Shown here: piece by piece, positions 9,742 to 20,465 of the stretch
How positions within the stretch are numbered: the stretch's first letter is position 1
How the letters are laid out: each line of letters begins with the position of its first letter
NCBI GenBank assembly: GCA_004380135.1
Contig: QXCR01000222.1
Span: forward strand, 1 to 37,367
Source: Stemphylium vesicarium
Taxonomy: Eukaryota; Ascomycota; Dothideomycetes; Pleosporales; Pleosporaceae
Length of the DNA: 37,367 nucleotides
Reading direction: 5' to 3'
Notes under the pieces: model-generated
What the model was told of the DNA's origin: nothing
What the model saw: only the letters and a program-made list of their open reading frames with translations
Database searches by the model: none
Position numbers and translations under genes: made by a program

Positions 9742-10585
9742 CTATGTCCAAACGTAGCTCCTCAAGGCGACTTGGTAGCAAGCGTTGTGCTCATCGCTCA
9801 TGTAAAAAGAGTGGTGGTTGGCGTGGATAGGGACGTGACGAAGCTCTTCCGGACTTGTTTTAGGATAAGAGAGTCGAAGTTCTTCGAGCGCGCGAACGGG
9901 TACTGCTTCGACCGCCCATAGCCTAAGCACTGTATTCTTCCACTTCGTGACCATGGCTTCGCTGCTCATAACAATCCTCAACCTTGGTGTCCTATAGTAG
10001 TATGTGAAAGCGGCCCGAGTGATAGCCTCTTTGACCATTTCGCTCAGCTTGGTGTCAGAACGAACGAGCGCCAGCATTGAGTGAAGCTGCTGGGCTGTAG
10101 CGTCGAGCGCATCCCTCAACTCTCCACGTAGTCCCACTACGAAATGGACAGGCACATGTGGCGAGCAGGCCACGAGATGAAACAATGCAGCTAGCTGCGC
10201 AAGGTAGCCTTTTTACCCTACGTTGACCACGATACCGCCGCTATAGGTAGCCATGCCCTCCTCGGGGGCAGTAGGGTAAAACGTCTCGATTCGCTCACTA
10301 TGGCAAGGATTTGTGTGCAAATGGACAATTTGCTGGCTCATCCACTGAAAGTGAAACTCGGCACGGATTTGCTGACAGACCTGCACAAGGCCGCGATAGT
10401 TGCTAAACTTCGGAGTGTCTAGTTGATACCATTGGGGGAGATACAGGCCTACGCGTTTGCTCTCAACACAATAGTCGTAGATCATATCTCGCAACTCTGT
10501 ACACGGCTTGTCAGCTGCGATCTTATGAAGGAACTAGCTACCTGTCACGCGAAATGGCGAGCAGACGGCTGTTTTGCGCGGCCAT
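9742..10585 (-). pseudogene. F-box-like family copy 1, broken by an in-frame stop
   Basis: On the minus strand, exon 2 (from 10496) begins with the family signature LRDMIYDYC and carries LVQVCQQIRAEFHF, which aligns with the LxQVCxxIRxEF motif of the other copies here. The frame reaches TAA at 10215-10213 and then continues in the same frame, with protein-like sequence such as GYLAQLAALF, to 9742. One nonsense change therefore splits the gene. A short exon 1 from ATG 10585 (MAAQNSRLLAIS) precedes an intron ending in TGTACAG at the same place as in the sister genes. However, the best-looking donor (GTAGCT) would shift the frame and only the weaker GTGACA keeps it, a second sign of decay. The protein would have been about 265 aa with no signal peptide. 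Function is unknown; the family resembles fungal F-box-like proteins, which act as adaptors. Confidence 0.75.
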
Positions 10586-10764
10586 GGTAGGCTGTATGGC
10601 TTCAGATCAGGCAGGTAGTTAGAAATACAGTCGATGGCAATGCGGCAGAGTGTGGCCGAAGTTCTATTCTGCCCGGTAGGTGAAAATTAACGAGGTGGCG
10701 AGAAGTATTAGGGAAAATCTCAGAGTAAACGAACGAATTATTAGCAGAGCAATGCCAAGGATTT

Positions 10765-11284
10765 CTACCTAATATCAGCTCCAGAAGAGAGTGCCAAGAG
10801 TTTGCCAACGGGCGTCGCAGGCCAAAACAAACACTTGTCACGCGGAACTAGTGAACCTTCGCTAAGCACCCACTTCAGCCTTGTTTCGATAACAGGGGCA
10901 GTTTTAGGAATGATATCGATTGGGACGCTGGGGAAGATTGCAGGCACTTCTGCAGTTGAGCCCTCAGTAGTTTTGGGCGGAAACTCTTCGCCGTTTTTAC
11001 AATGCGATCTGACCGGCAGATAAGAGTTGCATAGTGGTTAGTGCTTAATCTGTGGCGGTTCGGAGCATACTTTCGGTAGTGCTAGCTGGATACATCGGCT
11101 TGAACGCGGTAGTAATCTGATCACGCACCTCTTCAAAACTACCTCGTGCGCTACGAATTTGCCACGTATGCGCTGACTGCAGTTCCCTGTATAGCAGAAA
11201 ATTGCTTGATTCTGACTCGGTCTCGGGCTCAAACACACAGCTGCGCCGTTTTCCAGAAAGTAGTAAGAGTGGCGGGCTAAACAT
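10765..11284 (-). CDS. Tentative small gene, unrecognised
   Basis: Two minus-strand open segments can be joined: 11284-11094 and 11008-10765. They flank an 85-nt intron (GTATCC..GTCAG) that contains a good branch-like CACTAAC, and together give 144 aa. Exon 1 includes CVFEPETESESSNFLLYREL; exon 2 has acidic and Pro-rich sequence (GEEFPPKTTEGSTAEVPAIF) followed by PSVPIDIIPKTAPVIETRLK. I do not recognise a domain, signal peptide or membrane segment. It lies just upstream of F-box-like copy 1 on the same strand, so it could be a detached or mutated N-terminal region of that gene, because another copy in this window has a long N-terminal extension. The opposite strand is also partly open here, so this call is weak. 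Confidence 0.3.
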
Positions 11285-11744
11285 GCCGATGTTAGGGCAG
11301 ACGGTGAAAGGTCAGTGTCATTGTCGCGAGAAATTCGATCAATCGCAGGCAGGAGACTACAGTTAGCAGACGTGGACGAGTTCTGAGGGCGAAAGCACAG
11401 CTTTGGAAGGAGGATCTGAAGGATTGGTAAACATTAGTGGATGGAGACTGCATTCCCTGGGACAACGCCATGCCACATTGTATTAGCGTGTGTTCTAGCA
11501 GTGGTAGTGATCTGGGTTGGCGAACACCTGAGATGTGAATCATACTTATTGTCATTCTTCACTAGCATCATGTGAGGCCTTTTGAATGTGCTTGCTCGTC
11601 CCACAAAATGTGAAGATGAGGAGAGTGAAAGCAGGTGCGGTGGGTGTGAAGTCATGCACCCTTCCGCGTCGCGTCGCGTTCATGTTTAATAGCCCGCATT
11701 AAGCGAGATTCAAACCAATCATCAAGACTAAACGCGATAGTTGA
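11285..11744. other. Intergenic region upstream of F-box-like copy 2
   Basis: I see no supported gene in these 460 bases, which separate divergent transcripts and probably contain the promoter of the gene at 11745. Confidence 0.4.
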
Positions 11745-12656
11745 ATGAGAGTAATGGACAAGTACGCCCCCGAGCTATCCAATCTTCGCCTGAAGCGCCG
11801 TCGCGACAAGGACCCGCCTCACGATACTTTCTCAATGAGGAGAAAGGCTGCGAAGCCAATGGGACAGTCATTCCGCTTTATGGATCTTCCTGCAGGTTCG
11901 TACAGAACGAGACACCATCACTTATTGGTCTAACAAGCAACTGCAGAGCTTCACAATCGTGTGTATGACTACGTCGTCGCTATCGAGGTCCCCTCCCAGA
12001 TGCTGTCACCAATCGAACGATTACAATCGAGCCAAAGCTGGAGCCGGCGCGCCAGAGGAATCTCCCTGACACAGGTCAGCCGCCAAACTCGGTCTGAGTA
12101 CCGTCCGCTATGGCTCCAGCGAGCGGCGTTCGTGGTGGATTGGCACTCGGTAACGGCCTTTCTATGCACGTTCGACTACGGGAATATGAGGAACCTCACT
12201 ATCCAGTACGACGCCAAGCACGACCAAACTCTGCGACAGCCCAAGGACGTGACCAAGTTGGTGCTACTGGGCTTCGCCCTACCTGGACTCTGTATCCACT
12301 TCGTCGACGATGATAACAGCGATTCCGAGAGCGCTGCCGCCAATGGAGCTACGCAGTCTTTCACTGAAGTGGTTCAGTTCGGGTATGACGATACTGAAGG
12401 ATCCAGGAAAGACACTATCGAAGTCGCTGAAAGCCGAGAGAAGTGGCGAAAAGCTTTTTTCGATGGCGTCGTCACTACGATCACAGTGAACTGCACAATC
12501 TCGCCTTCGGATCTCAAATTTAGACAATTTCTCAACGACGAGATTGCAGTCGCGCAGACCAAAATAGGCTTGACAAGTGAGCAGATCGCTCAAGATATAG
12601 GTATCTCGGTACTTTCGGCACGCCTCAAATGCATTGTTTCGGTGATGGACGGATGA
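11745..12656 (+). CDS. F-box-like family protein, copy 2 (intact)
   Basis: Two exons, 11745-11895 and 11947-12656, flank a 51-nt intron (GTTCGT..CTGCAG) and give 286 aa. The N-terminus is basic (LRLKRRRDKDPP, RRKAAK) and may act as a nuclear signal. The family motif reads DLPAELHNRVYDY (about 48-60), and the intron interrupts the Glu codon after its first base, exactly as in the other copies. A second motif, LTQVSRQTRSEYRPLWL, follows about 40 residues later. The rest mixes beta-like strands (LVLLGFALPGLCIHFV) with an acidic loop (DDDNSDSESAA), with no catalytic signature. The LPxELRxxIY start resembles fungal F-box-like or 2EXR-type domains, which suggests a protein-adaptor role, but no partner is known. 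The region after the second motif is more diverged than in copies 3, 4 and 6. An alternative start ATG lies at 11754. Confidence 0.8.
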
Positions 12657-13890
12657 GGTGTGTCCCAGTGTAAGGCGAGGCGAATATTCGACACGGCTTC
12701 GACCGGACGTAGAAGTCTCGTGTCCACTCAAGGACTCTGCGACGCGTCATACGACACCAGTGGAGAATGAGCCGACTTCCTTACCCTCCAGCGCAATTCC
12801 AAGCTTGAAACCAACTACATCAACCTGCGCACCTGCGTGCCCTGATGCTCCCAGCTGAAACCATGATCGTCATTATTCGCACCTCCCCACTATACTCATT
12901 CTCACCAGCCTTCCCCAACATCGTCTTACCTTCAGCGAATCCATCCGCCATATACATTAGGCAGGAAATGGACAGCTAGGGCAGCAGTGTACCACTAGCT
13001 CCTAGAGGGCTATTTTCAACAGTGCATCACCTTCCTACCCAGAGGCAGACGAGAAGAAACGAGGTGAAGAGAAAAAATGAGCAAAAGGTAAAACCAACAT
13101 AATATTCACCCTCCCCAAGCCAAGCATTCCAACCACAATCACAGCCCCCTCTTCCCATCACACCACCCACCAAGCCAAGTGATAACACCGTCACCTCCCC
13201 CACGCCCCTCCTCCCATTACCACACCATACCAACTAGTCCGTGCCCAGATAAGATTTGATTGTGATATTCGGTTTCCAATCTCGCAATGACGTTGATTAC
13301 TCAAGCAGCAAGAGAAAAAAAAGGGGAGCGAGCGGAGTGAGTGGTGGTGGTCACGTAGTCTCTCGGGTCATTGTCGGTATGATGCTATACTTGTACGAAG
13401 ATCCCTGGCATGGCGCGGCTTCCGTCGGCTCTTTTTTTGCTCTCGACCCCCTGGTCGTTTACTTTACCCCAGGCCGGAACGCTTGGGTACTGGCAGGGGG
13501 GTACCATGGCGTATTACGCCAACCTCCTGGTAGTTGTCGCTGGAGGTGCATGTATGGATTGATGGGGTGTTGGGGTGTTACGCGTGCTCTCAACGCTTCT
13601 GCATGCATTATTTATCGAGAAAGGGGAGAGGGGGGGGGGGGGGCATCGGTGATGCAGAGGATTGAGCAAATGTGGGCGAAATGTGCGATGGCTACATGAC
13701 AAGGAAGCGATAGTTGCAATGAAGAAGTAAATGATGTAGATTGATCGAAGGATAGCATCTCATCTCGAATCCAAAACCAACCCCCCGTCCATCGTCTACT
13801 CATCTATCGTACAAGTGCAAGCAATGTAACCGCCCATATTCCCCCACCAATCGTGAAAACATGACAAAAGAGAAGAAGTGAAATGGATAT
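12657..13890. other. Intergenic region between convergent genes
   Basis: I see no supported gene in 1.2 kb between the 3' ends of F-box-like copy 2 and the amino acid transporter. The plus strand is strongly C-rich at about 13090-13230 and becomes G-rich after 13310, with a pure G run at 13630-13643. Confidence 0.45.
13630..13643. repeat. Internal run of 14 G
   Basis: A homopolymer of 14 G preceded by AAGGGGAGA. It is the longest internal G run and is shorter than the 21-base runs at the window ends. Confidence 0.9.
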
Positions 13891-15504
13891 TTACAAAATG
13901 CTGTTGTCGGCGCAAGTAAACGCGCCGTTGACATCGGTGGTAGCGAAAACATTCAGGAGCGCATCGATGGAAGCGTACATGCCGGGCACCACCATGAACA
14001 GCGTGACGCACATGATGAAGACGTTGAAAGCAGCAGTCGCCATCTTCTTGGGCGTCGATCGCCACTTGCCGTTCCAGTTGAGGTGGAACCAGAAAAGGAC
14101 GGTAACACCCCAGGTGAACCACGAGAGAAGAAGGGCAGCCGAGATGTTGAGAAGCGAGCTGAACACGGGAATGGCGTTGGCGAGGATCCAGACGACAACC
14201 CAGAAGAGACTGACAGAGAAGATCCAGATGACCCATTCTGTCTTCTTGCCGACGTCGGTCATCGAGACGGAGGCGCGGCGGCCGCGGGAGGAAGTCTCTT
14301 CCGAAGACATGTCGACAGCGGCGGGGTTCTTCTTCGCTTGACGGACGCTGATTTGGCGCAGGAAGTAAACATGAAGGTAGCGAGCGGCAGTCATACCAAA
14401 GACAAGACCGGTTCCGAGGAGTCCGACGAAGATGACTCCGTATGAGACCTTGGCCATGGTCGGGCGCAGAGAACCAAGGGCAGGTGAGGCAACCTGCTCA
14501 CCGGACAGCGCGTAGCAAACGGCAGCGACGATTATGTAGATGGCGGTCGAAGAGCACTTCTCGATTATGATGGCCTTGGGGTAGTCGCGAGAGGGATTCT
14601 CCATTTCAGCCAAGACGGTCGGGAAAGCTTGGTTGCCACTGAAAGCGAAGGCGATGTTGAGGAAAGCGGCGACGGCTTCGGTAAAGGTAGGGCTGCCGAT
14701 AGCTTTCAAATTGAGCGGGGCGTCACCGTTGCGCGGGCCTTGAACACCGAGGGTGATCATGACGATCATAACGGTCGCGAAAATAGAAATTGTGCAAGGC
14801 CAAGAAGCCCATGATACGAAGCGCATGCTATGGGGGACGCACATGGCCCACATGGCAACGGCTGCAACGACCGTAAAGGCGACTGTGCAGGTTGCGTGGT
14901 CGCTTACAGTGTTCAGACCAATGGAGATTGTGACGACGGCGGACGCGCTGATGAGGGCCATGTTGATAAGGAAGCCGATAGCAAAAACAGCCTCGAGCCA
15001 GGGGCCACCGAGAACGCGACCGTAGTCAACAATGTTCAGCATGTAAGGATACTTCCTCCAGTATTGGATCAGGTTATAAGCAGTGTACAGACTGAGCATG
15101 CCCATGCCAGCAATGGCGATGATTCCTGGGAAGAAACCGAGAGTGTTGAGGGCGGCGGGCAATGACAAGATACCGATTCCTATCTCGTTTGTCATGAAGA
15201 TAATGACAGTCTGTGTGGTGTTGAGCTTCTTGCTCTCACCGTCGGGACGGTTGCTGGCATTCTGGATATCAGAGACGTCGCCTAGGTTCGTGTCGTGGTC
15301 GGACGATGCGGAGTAGTCGTATTTTTCAGAGTTCGCGTGGTCTTTGTGTTGCAAAGGGTTTTCCGGGTCGTGCGTTGGGTCTGCTGCAAGAGCAACTGTA
15401 GGTCGCTGGGCAGATAGGGGAGTAGCATTGGGCTTGCTGTCGGCATCATATGTTTGTTGCATGGGAGTGTCGCCATGGGCAGACGCGAGAGGGTTGTGGT
15501 CCAT
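13891..15504 (-). CDS. AAAP-family amino acid transporter (Mtr-like neutral/aromatic amino acid permease)
   Basis: This is a single exon of 537 aa from ATG 15504; the open frame extends to 15549 but has no ATG there. About 90 hydrophilic residues precede the core, which has about eleven hydrophobic spans and belongs to the Aa_trans (PF01490) group. The first span begins with TVIIFMTNEIGIGILSLPAA, the characteristic G-I-G-I-LSLP start of the family. Further segments include FAFSGNQAFPTVLAEM, where the family has its conserved cation/substrate helix region, and AARYLHVYFLRQI. A cytosolic loop with RGRRASVSM is Ser-rich and a plausible phosphorylation site. Such proteins import neutral or aromatic amino acids by proton symport at the plasma membrane in fungi (Neurospora Mtr type); exact substrate and location are inferred. 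The start codon is preceded by a possible 5' UTR intron donor GTAAGT near 15536. Confidence 0.88.
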   Translation of the reverse strand: MDHNPLASAHGDTPMQQTYDADSKPNATPLSAQRPTVALAADPTHDPENPLQHKDHANSEKYDYSASSDHDTNLGDVSDIQNASNRPDGESKKLNTTQTVIIFMTNEIGIGILSLPAALNTLGFFPGIIAIAGMGMLSLYTAYNLIQYWRKYPYMLNIVDYGRVLGGPWLEAVFAIGFLINMALISASAVVTISIGLNTVSDHATCTVAFTVVAAVAMWAMCVPHSMRFVSWASWPCTISIFATVMIVMITLGVQGPRNGDAPLNLKAIGSPTFTEAVAAFLNIAFAFSGNQAFPTVLAEMENPSRDYPKAIIIEKCSSTAIYIIVAAVCYALSGEQVASPALGSLRPTMAKVSYGVIFVGLLGTGLVFGMTAARYLHVYFLRQISVRQAKKNPAAVDMSSEETSSRGRRASVSMTDVGKKTEWVIWIFSVSLFWVVVWILANAIPVFSSLLNISAALLLSWFTWGVTVLFWFHLNWNGKWRSTPKKMATAAFNVFIMCVTLFMVVPGMYASIDALLNVFATTDVNGAFTCADNSIL

Positions 15505-17829
15505 GATGCAAAGGTCAACGGTCAACCAAGCACTTACTTCTGCATGCACAGAGTTTTGGGGGGTTTCGATTTGGAAGAGAAGAAGAAGAAGAAGAAGCCG
15601 GCAGACGCTGAATGCTGAAGTCGAACTGATGCCACTGAGAGCGGGGGAATCGTGAAGATGTTATCGACACGGATGTCAAGCGAAATTAAAAGTCACAGCT
15701 CAGTGTGGAGGAGAATCCAAGGACATGGAGAATTACGTACTCCCGATAATGATACCGGGACCAAGGACAGTAGATGGTGGTAGCGCGGTGACCCAAGAAC
15801 CAAATCCCAACGGGGCTGTGCGTCCAATAGCTAGATGGGAAATGGGACAGGGTCCTTCGGAGTGCGTGGAGACAGATGGTCCTTTTATCCAATTCGGGTA
15901 TGTGGGCCACCCCAGAAGCCGTATGGATGAAGCTGTTAGTAAAAGAATGCCAGGGCAGCACTGTAATTCGTGCAATTAAGGTGCCCGGGACATTTTCGAA
16001 ACGCTACACGACGGTCCCACGCAGTCGACCCATCGTGACAAGGCATGGTGATGCGGAGAAAGGGTTCCAGTGACGTCTGTTGTTGATCTTCTTCGGGAGT
16101 GACCGCGCTAGCGAGAGCCGCATCAGAGTATCCGTGATCCGCGCCGAAGCAGGCCGGTCTTGGTGTCCCTAGCTTGGCCGCCGTCGTCATCGGCCTGGGC
16201 GAGGGCAATAGGCAGCATGCCATGCAGGCTCAGTCGTGGAGAAGCATGAGATGCAAGGCTTGAGCCCGCGTATGAGACGGACTCGGGAACGGCCAAGGGG
16301 CGATCAGCAAACGCCGATGCGCTATTTTCTTCCAGAAGATGAACAGAAGGCTGTCGTCACAAGGACATGCCGGGTTGATGCGTGTCGCAATGTCCTTGGA
16401 AACAGATTTTTCGCGCGGTAAAACATCGGCGGTGGATGAATAATACTGCAGTGTTGCATCCAGTCAAAAGTGAGGCGCTTGGTAGCCAAGGCTGAAGGTG
16501 GGAGAGCGTGACGAGGAGTGGAGGGGCCAGGGCGGACCCCAAGCTGACCCCAAGATGGCCTCATGCTCGGCAAAAGCGATGCTGGCAGCGACAGACGTTT
16601 GATATTGGATACGGCACTTTCGTGAGTACGCCGAGATTCTCCCCAGAGCATATTAAAGAATGTCGAACAAAGCAACGGCGCCGAGTCGATAGGCGACGTC
16701 TCCTCGATTCATCGAATCCTTCATGCCGGGTCCAGTGCAGTGGAGGCCAAGTAGTAGTCGCATGAGGTAGGTACAGGTCCACAGTCGAAACAAGAGGCTG
16801 GATAACTCTGGGTCCTGACACAATCGTCAACACTCAGGAACATCCGCAAGCAGATACATGGCGGCTGCGTCTAGATGGGTGCATAGGTTGGGCAGCATAC
16901 GGCTGCTGACATGTCGCATGGGATATCTTTCTGTGGCTCCGGTGTTGTCGCTCTTGGCTCCAGAAGCTGTGAAGTAAGCAAGCAGTCAAGAGTGAACAGT
17001 CAGCAATTGAGCCGAGATGAATGCCCAGTGTTCATCTATCGGTCCTCTAGTGGAGTTGGTGGTCAGTGAAGTGTGTGATGAATGTCTACGTTGGTCGCAT
17101 TGTCTTTCTTGGTGAGAAGAGATACGTGGGGAGGAGAGTTGATGAGAAGTTCCCTTATCTCAGTGGAGACTGGGGTGGGAAGGTTACGCGCGTGCGTGCG
17201 AGTCATGCGCCAGAGAGAGCAAGGCATTGCCGGCTTCCGACGTGACCCGCGCGAGCCGCAATACCGCTGACGCGGGAATTTCCAGGCTGGCCATGAAGGA
17301 GGGCCGAATTCCCCTCGTGCTTTCGCAGGGAGAAACTGGCGCACGGCGGCTTGCATCGCGTTTGCTGATACGAGGTGCAATCCCATGTTCGGCGCAGGCG
17401 TGGCTGTGGAACTATGGAAGGCTGACTGTCAGACCGTCACTAACAGCTGGGCAGCCGTTCTTCCGGGCGGGAGGCGCCAAAGGCTTGGCACACGACTATC
17501 ACCACCAATCTCAAACCACATGTCACCGCGAAGGAGCATCAAGCACGGCCTTTCTATGCTTGGCATCTGGCTGAGACGCGCATGCATTTCCCCCAGACTG
17601 ACAGGAGGTGAAACGGGCCCTGATGGGCCCGTATCCACCCCATCTCTTCTGCCAGCGCTGCGGTTGCTGCTGTTGTCCCTTTGCGTCCCTCTAAGTCAGC
17701 GTGTACGACCGATACAGCCAATTCATTCATTGCTGCTTCCATCTCGCTAGCGCTTTCCGTGATATCCGCCTCCCTCTCCGCCCAGTCGCTCGTTCTTTGC
17801 ACCGCCTTCGCCAACTCTCCACTTTCACA
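15505..17829. promoter_or_regulatory. Long divergent intergenic region (2.3 kb)
   Basis: It separates the transporter (-) from the cutinase-like gene (+), which are transcribed apart, so both promoters lie here. No open frame in it has a recognisable domain. A short GAA/AAG microsatellite occupies about 15574-15597. The 17 bases before the cutinase-like ATG (CCAACTCTCCACTTTCACA) and the preceding 100 bases are pyrimidine-rich, as in many strongly expressed fungal leaders. Confidence 0.4.
15574..15597. repeat. GAA/AAG microsatellite
   Basis: A purine-rich run of GAAGAGAAGAAG units of about 24 bases, 70 bases upstream of the transporter start codon. Confidence 0.8.
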
Positions 17830-18951
17830 ATGATACCCCGGATAGCCCTCTCGGCGCTTCTTTGCACGAGCACCGCCTTCGCCGTGTGCACCAAGCTCGA
17901 GGACTGCCCACAATTCGAGCCTCTCAAGACGAACGAGTGCCAGACCTATCACCACTTCCTCGCACGAGGCTCGACGTCGCCCTACCCTGGCCACGTCATC
18001 GAGACCGTCGGCAAGGTCTGCAATGCCCTCAACACCAAGGAGAACCCCAAGGCCTGTGGCTACGAGGATGTCGAGTACTGGGCCATGAACGGTGGAGAGC
18101 GCTGGTGCATTTCGTCGCACGAGGGCGCCATCAACGGCGCAGCCCAGATGCGGAACTACACCGAGAGATGTCCAGACAGCCACCTAATCATCATGGGCTT
18201 CAGCCAGGGTGGTAGTGTGATGCTCGATGTCCTCGGTGGCGGTGGTGGCCCTCTCTGGGGGTGCGACCAAGAGGCCAACCCGGGCATGAACATCACAAGC
18301 ACCCCAGGTTCCAAAGGTGCGTGTCCCCATCATCGCCGTCTCCAGTGAGAATGCTAACTTGTTTTTTGTAGTCGCCGCTGCACTCGTTTTCGGTCCTACA
18401 CGACGCTCGGCAAACCAGACCTTCACGGCCGGCGGTGGCGAGATCTCAGATGGCGGCGCCCCTCGCACAGCCGAACAGAATGCTGGCCTCCAGCCTTACG
18501 CCGACGCCGGTATCCTTCGTGAATACTGCCAGCCAGGCGACCCCATCTGCGCCCCTCACACCGAGAACAAGGACATGGCTAACCACCTGAACTACTTTGA
18601 GCGGTTCGGCGACGAGGCTGCGGCCTGGGTCATCGACCTCGCCAAGAATGCCGAAAGTAGCGACCAGACGTCGGGGGCGAAGAAGATGCTGCACCAGACC
18701 ATTTCGCACCCCATTGCGAACGTCTTCATCTTGATCTTTGTGCTGTTCATACTGTAGTAAGTCACTTTCTTACTCTGTCACCAATGTACCATAGATGCGC
18801 AATAGACGTCGGCACATGAAGACTTGGATTTTTGGAAACATGATATGACTGGATACTTATGCTGTACAGCTTTGCCGTGAGGAAGGTCGCTCTCTGGAAG
18901 ACCACCCGCTTCCCCACGTACTCGCGCGTCGACACCGCCGAAACCGTCTAA
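17830..18951 (+). CDS. Cutinase-like serine esterase (CE5/PF01083) with C-terminal membrane anchor
   Basis: Three exons, 17830-18316, 18372-18756 and 18870-18951, give 317 aa. The introns are 55 nt (GTGCGT..TAG) and 113 nt (GTAAGT..ACAG), and the frame is kept. A signal peptide ends near AFA-VC (residue 18-19). The catalytic triad of the cutinase family is visible: Ser125 in GFSQGG, Asp219 in CQPGDPIC and His234 in NHLNYF. Paired Cys residues suggest disulfides. Near the end, a hydrophobic segment (IANVFILIFVLFILYFAV) is followed by a basic, 22-residue tail ending in DTAETV, suggesting a type I membrane protein with the esterase domain outside. Without the last splice, the frame stops at TAG 18755-18757 and yields 290 aa ending in the hydrophobic segment, like a GPI-type signal. 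Members of this family cleave cutin or acetylated xylan; which substrate applies here is not determined. A Gly-rich loop (VLGGGGGPLWG) follows the nucleophile helix. Confidence 0.85.
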
Positions 18952-19533
18952 ACGCCTCACCCATGGACCCGAGCGCGAGACGAGCATCGCACGTCTTGGA
19001 TCTACTTGGCATCAGAAAGTGTGGCGTGGCAGCATAGCCGTCTATCCGAGACAGATGGATCAACGCCAGTCGTCATATGGACCGAAACAACCCATACGCA
19101 CGAAGTAATGGAAGAGGAGGAACTAGAACTGAAGAAACGATGGGTAGAGGCAAAAGCTCAAGTGTTATCGTCGGAAAACGCGCCAAGATACCCTTCATTG
19201 TACCATACCATATGCATATAACACCCTTTATTACCAACCGACCGGCTCGGCCAATCAACGCATATCACATCATCGTCTTCCAACAACTGATCTATCCCTT
19301 GACACCAAGTTGCCAGGCAATGCATTCGGTTGCTTCATGCTCGATCTATCTCCCGCGTCGTGTTCCCATTAGTTGATATGGTGCGCATTTGATTCTTTAT
19401 CTACGCTGCACCAAGTTCAAGACAGACCATCGCCAACGTCAACCTACATGAGTCCCAAGCCCTTTGCCGACAGCGCATCTGGGACCCTATCTTCCCACTT
19501 CCCTTCCTTATACTTCGACTACTCTTTCCAACC
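18952..19533. other. Intergenic region between convergent genes
   Basis: No supported gene is seen in 582 bases between the 3' ends of the cutinase-like gene and F-box-like copy 3. Confidence 0.45.
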
Positions 19534-20465
19534 TCAACGCGTCGCACCTCCTACTACAAAGACCCCATCTTTCCACCTCACAGGGCATTTGGTCGCTTCA
19601 ACCCATCTCCCCAACTCCGCCTTGACACGCGAGGGCACCTGGCCGTCTTCAGCCCCCGCCCAGTTCATCCACCATTCTGTAGCAGCAGGCTTAACGACGA
19701 CAAGTATACGGCACTCATGATCCCTGGTAAGAGTGACGTGAACCTCCTTGACAGCCCTTGCAACATGCGCAAGCCACTTCTTAGCGCGGTCCGGCGAAAG
19801 CCCAATCCCCATAAGCGCGCCAACATCATTCCTGAAAACAGACGTCCTGAGCGTATCGTCGAGCACTTGGTATCCGAACCAATATGACCTCGGAACCGTG
19901 CCCATCGGCAGATACACGTCTAGCACAATACCAGCTGGCAGGGGAAGCAAGCGCAGAACAGGTGCTATGTCAACGTCCGTGACTCTATCTCCATTCCAGA
20001 ATCCACATACGTCGATCTGAACGGTTCCCCGCGCGAATATGTGCGGCGTGATGAAGGCCTGCAGGTAAGGCGCTAGGTCCGGGAACTTGACACGGTGCGT
20101 GAAACCTCGCAGCAGGATGAATAGAAGTTCGGCTCTGATCTGCTGGTTCACCTGCGCGAGACGGATGGATGTCCATGGACCAGCCGGCCTCTTGGCTTCC
20201 GCGGGCTGAAAAGTGCGCTGGAATTTGGCAAGGGCGGCGTTGTCTGTGGCGCAGTAGGTGAAGATGGCGTTGCGGAGTTCTACAGGTTCTTGGTTAGCGA
20301 GGCCGCTGCGGAAGGTGGATCTGGGCAAATGCTATTTATTGTACCTCCTGGTAGTTGCAGAAACCGCGACGAGGTCTGGCACTGCTGCTGCTGCTTTGCC
20401 ATCTTTGCTCGTTTCCGCGTCGTTGGCGGCGATGCGGTTGTAGTCGCGCGACGTTTCTTCGACAT
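19534..20465 (-). CDS. F-box-like family protein, copy 3 (intact)
   Basis: Two exons, 20465-20345 and 20279-19534, flank a 65-nt intron (GTACAA..CTGTAG) and give 288 aa. The N-terminus is short and basic (KKRRATTTASPPTTRKRAK), possibly nuclear. The family motif LQLPGELRNAIFTYC has its Glu codon split by the intron after the first base, as in the sister copies. The second motif is LAQVNQQIRAELLFIL. A third block, VQIDVCGFWNGDR..VDIAPVLRLLPL, aligns with a beta strand plus helix shared with copies 4 and 6. The remaining 130 residues have no catalytic motif; the last third alternates strands and Trp-containing helices. An upstream in-frame ATG at 20480 could add five residues. No signal peptide is present. 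By family resemblance it may be a protein adaptor, but no experiment-based function is known to me. Confidence 0.82.

Noticed and set aside
10680..10720. Minus-strand LPGRIELR sequence resembling the LPxELR motif
   Set aside because: No intron of realistic length would create the motif and the second motif does not follow, so it is probably chance.
13883..15165. Several plus-strand open frames
   Set aside because: They are shadows of the amino acid transporter, whose membrane spans and family motif are on the minus strand.
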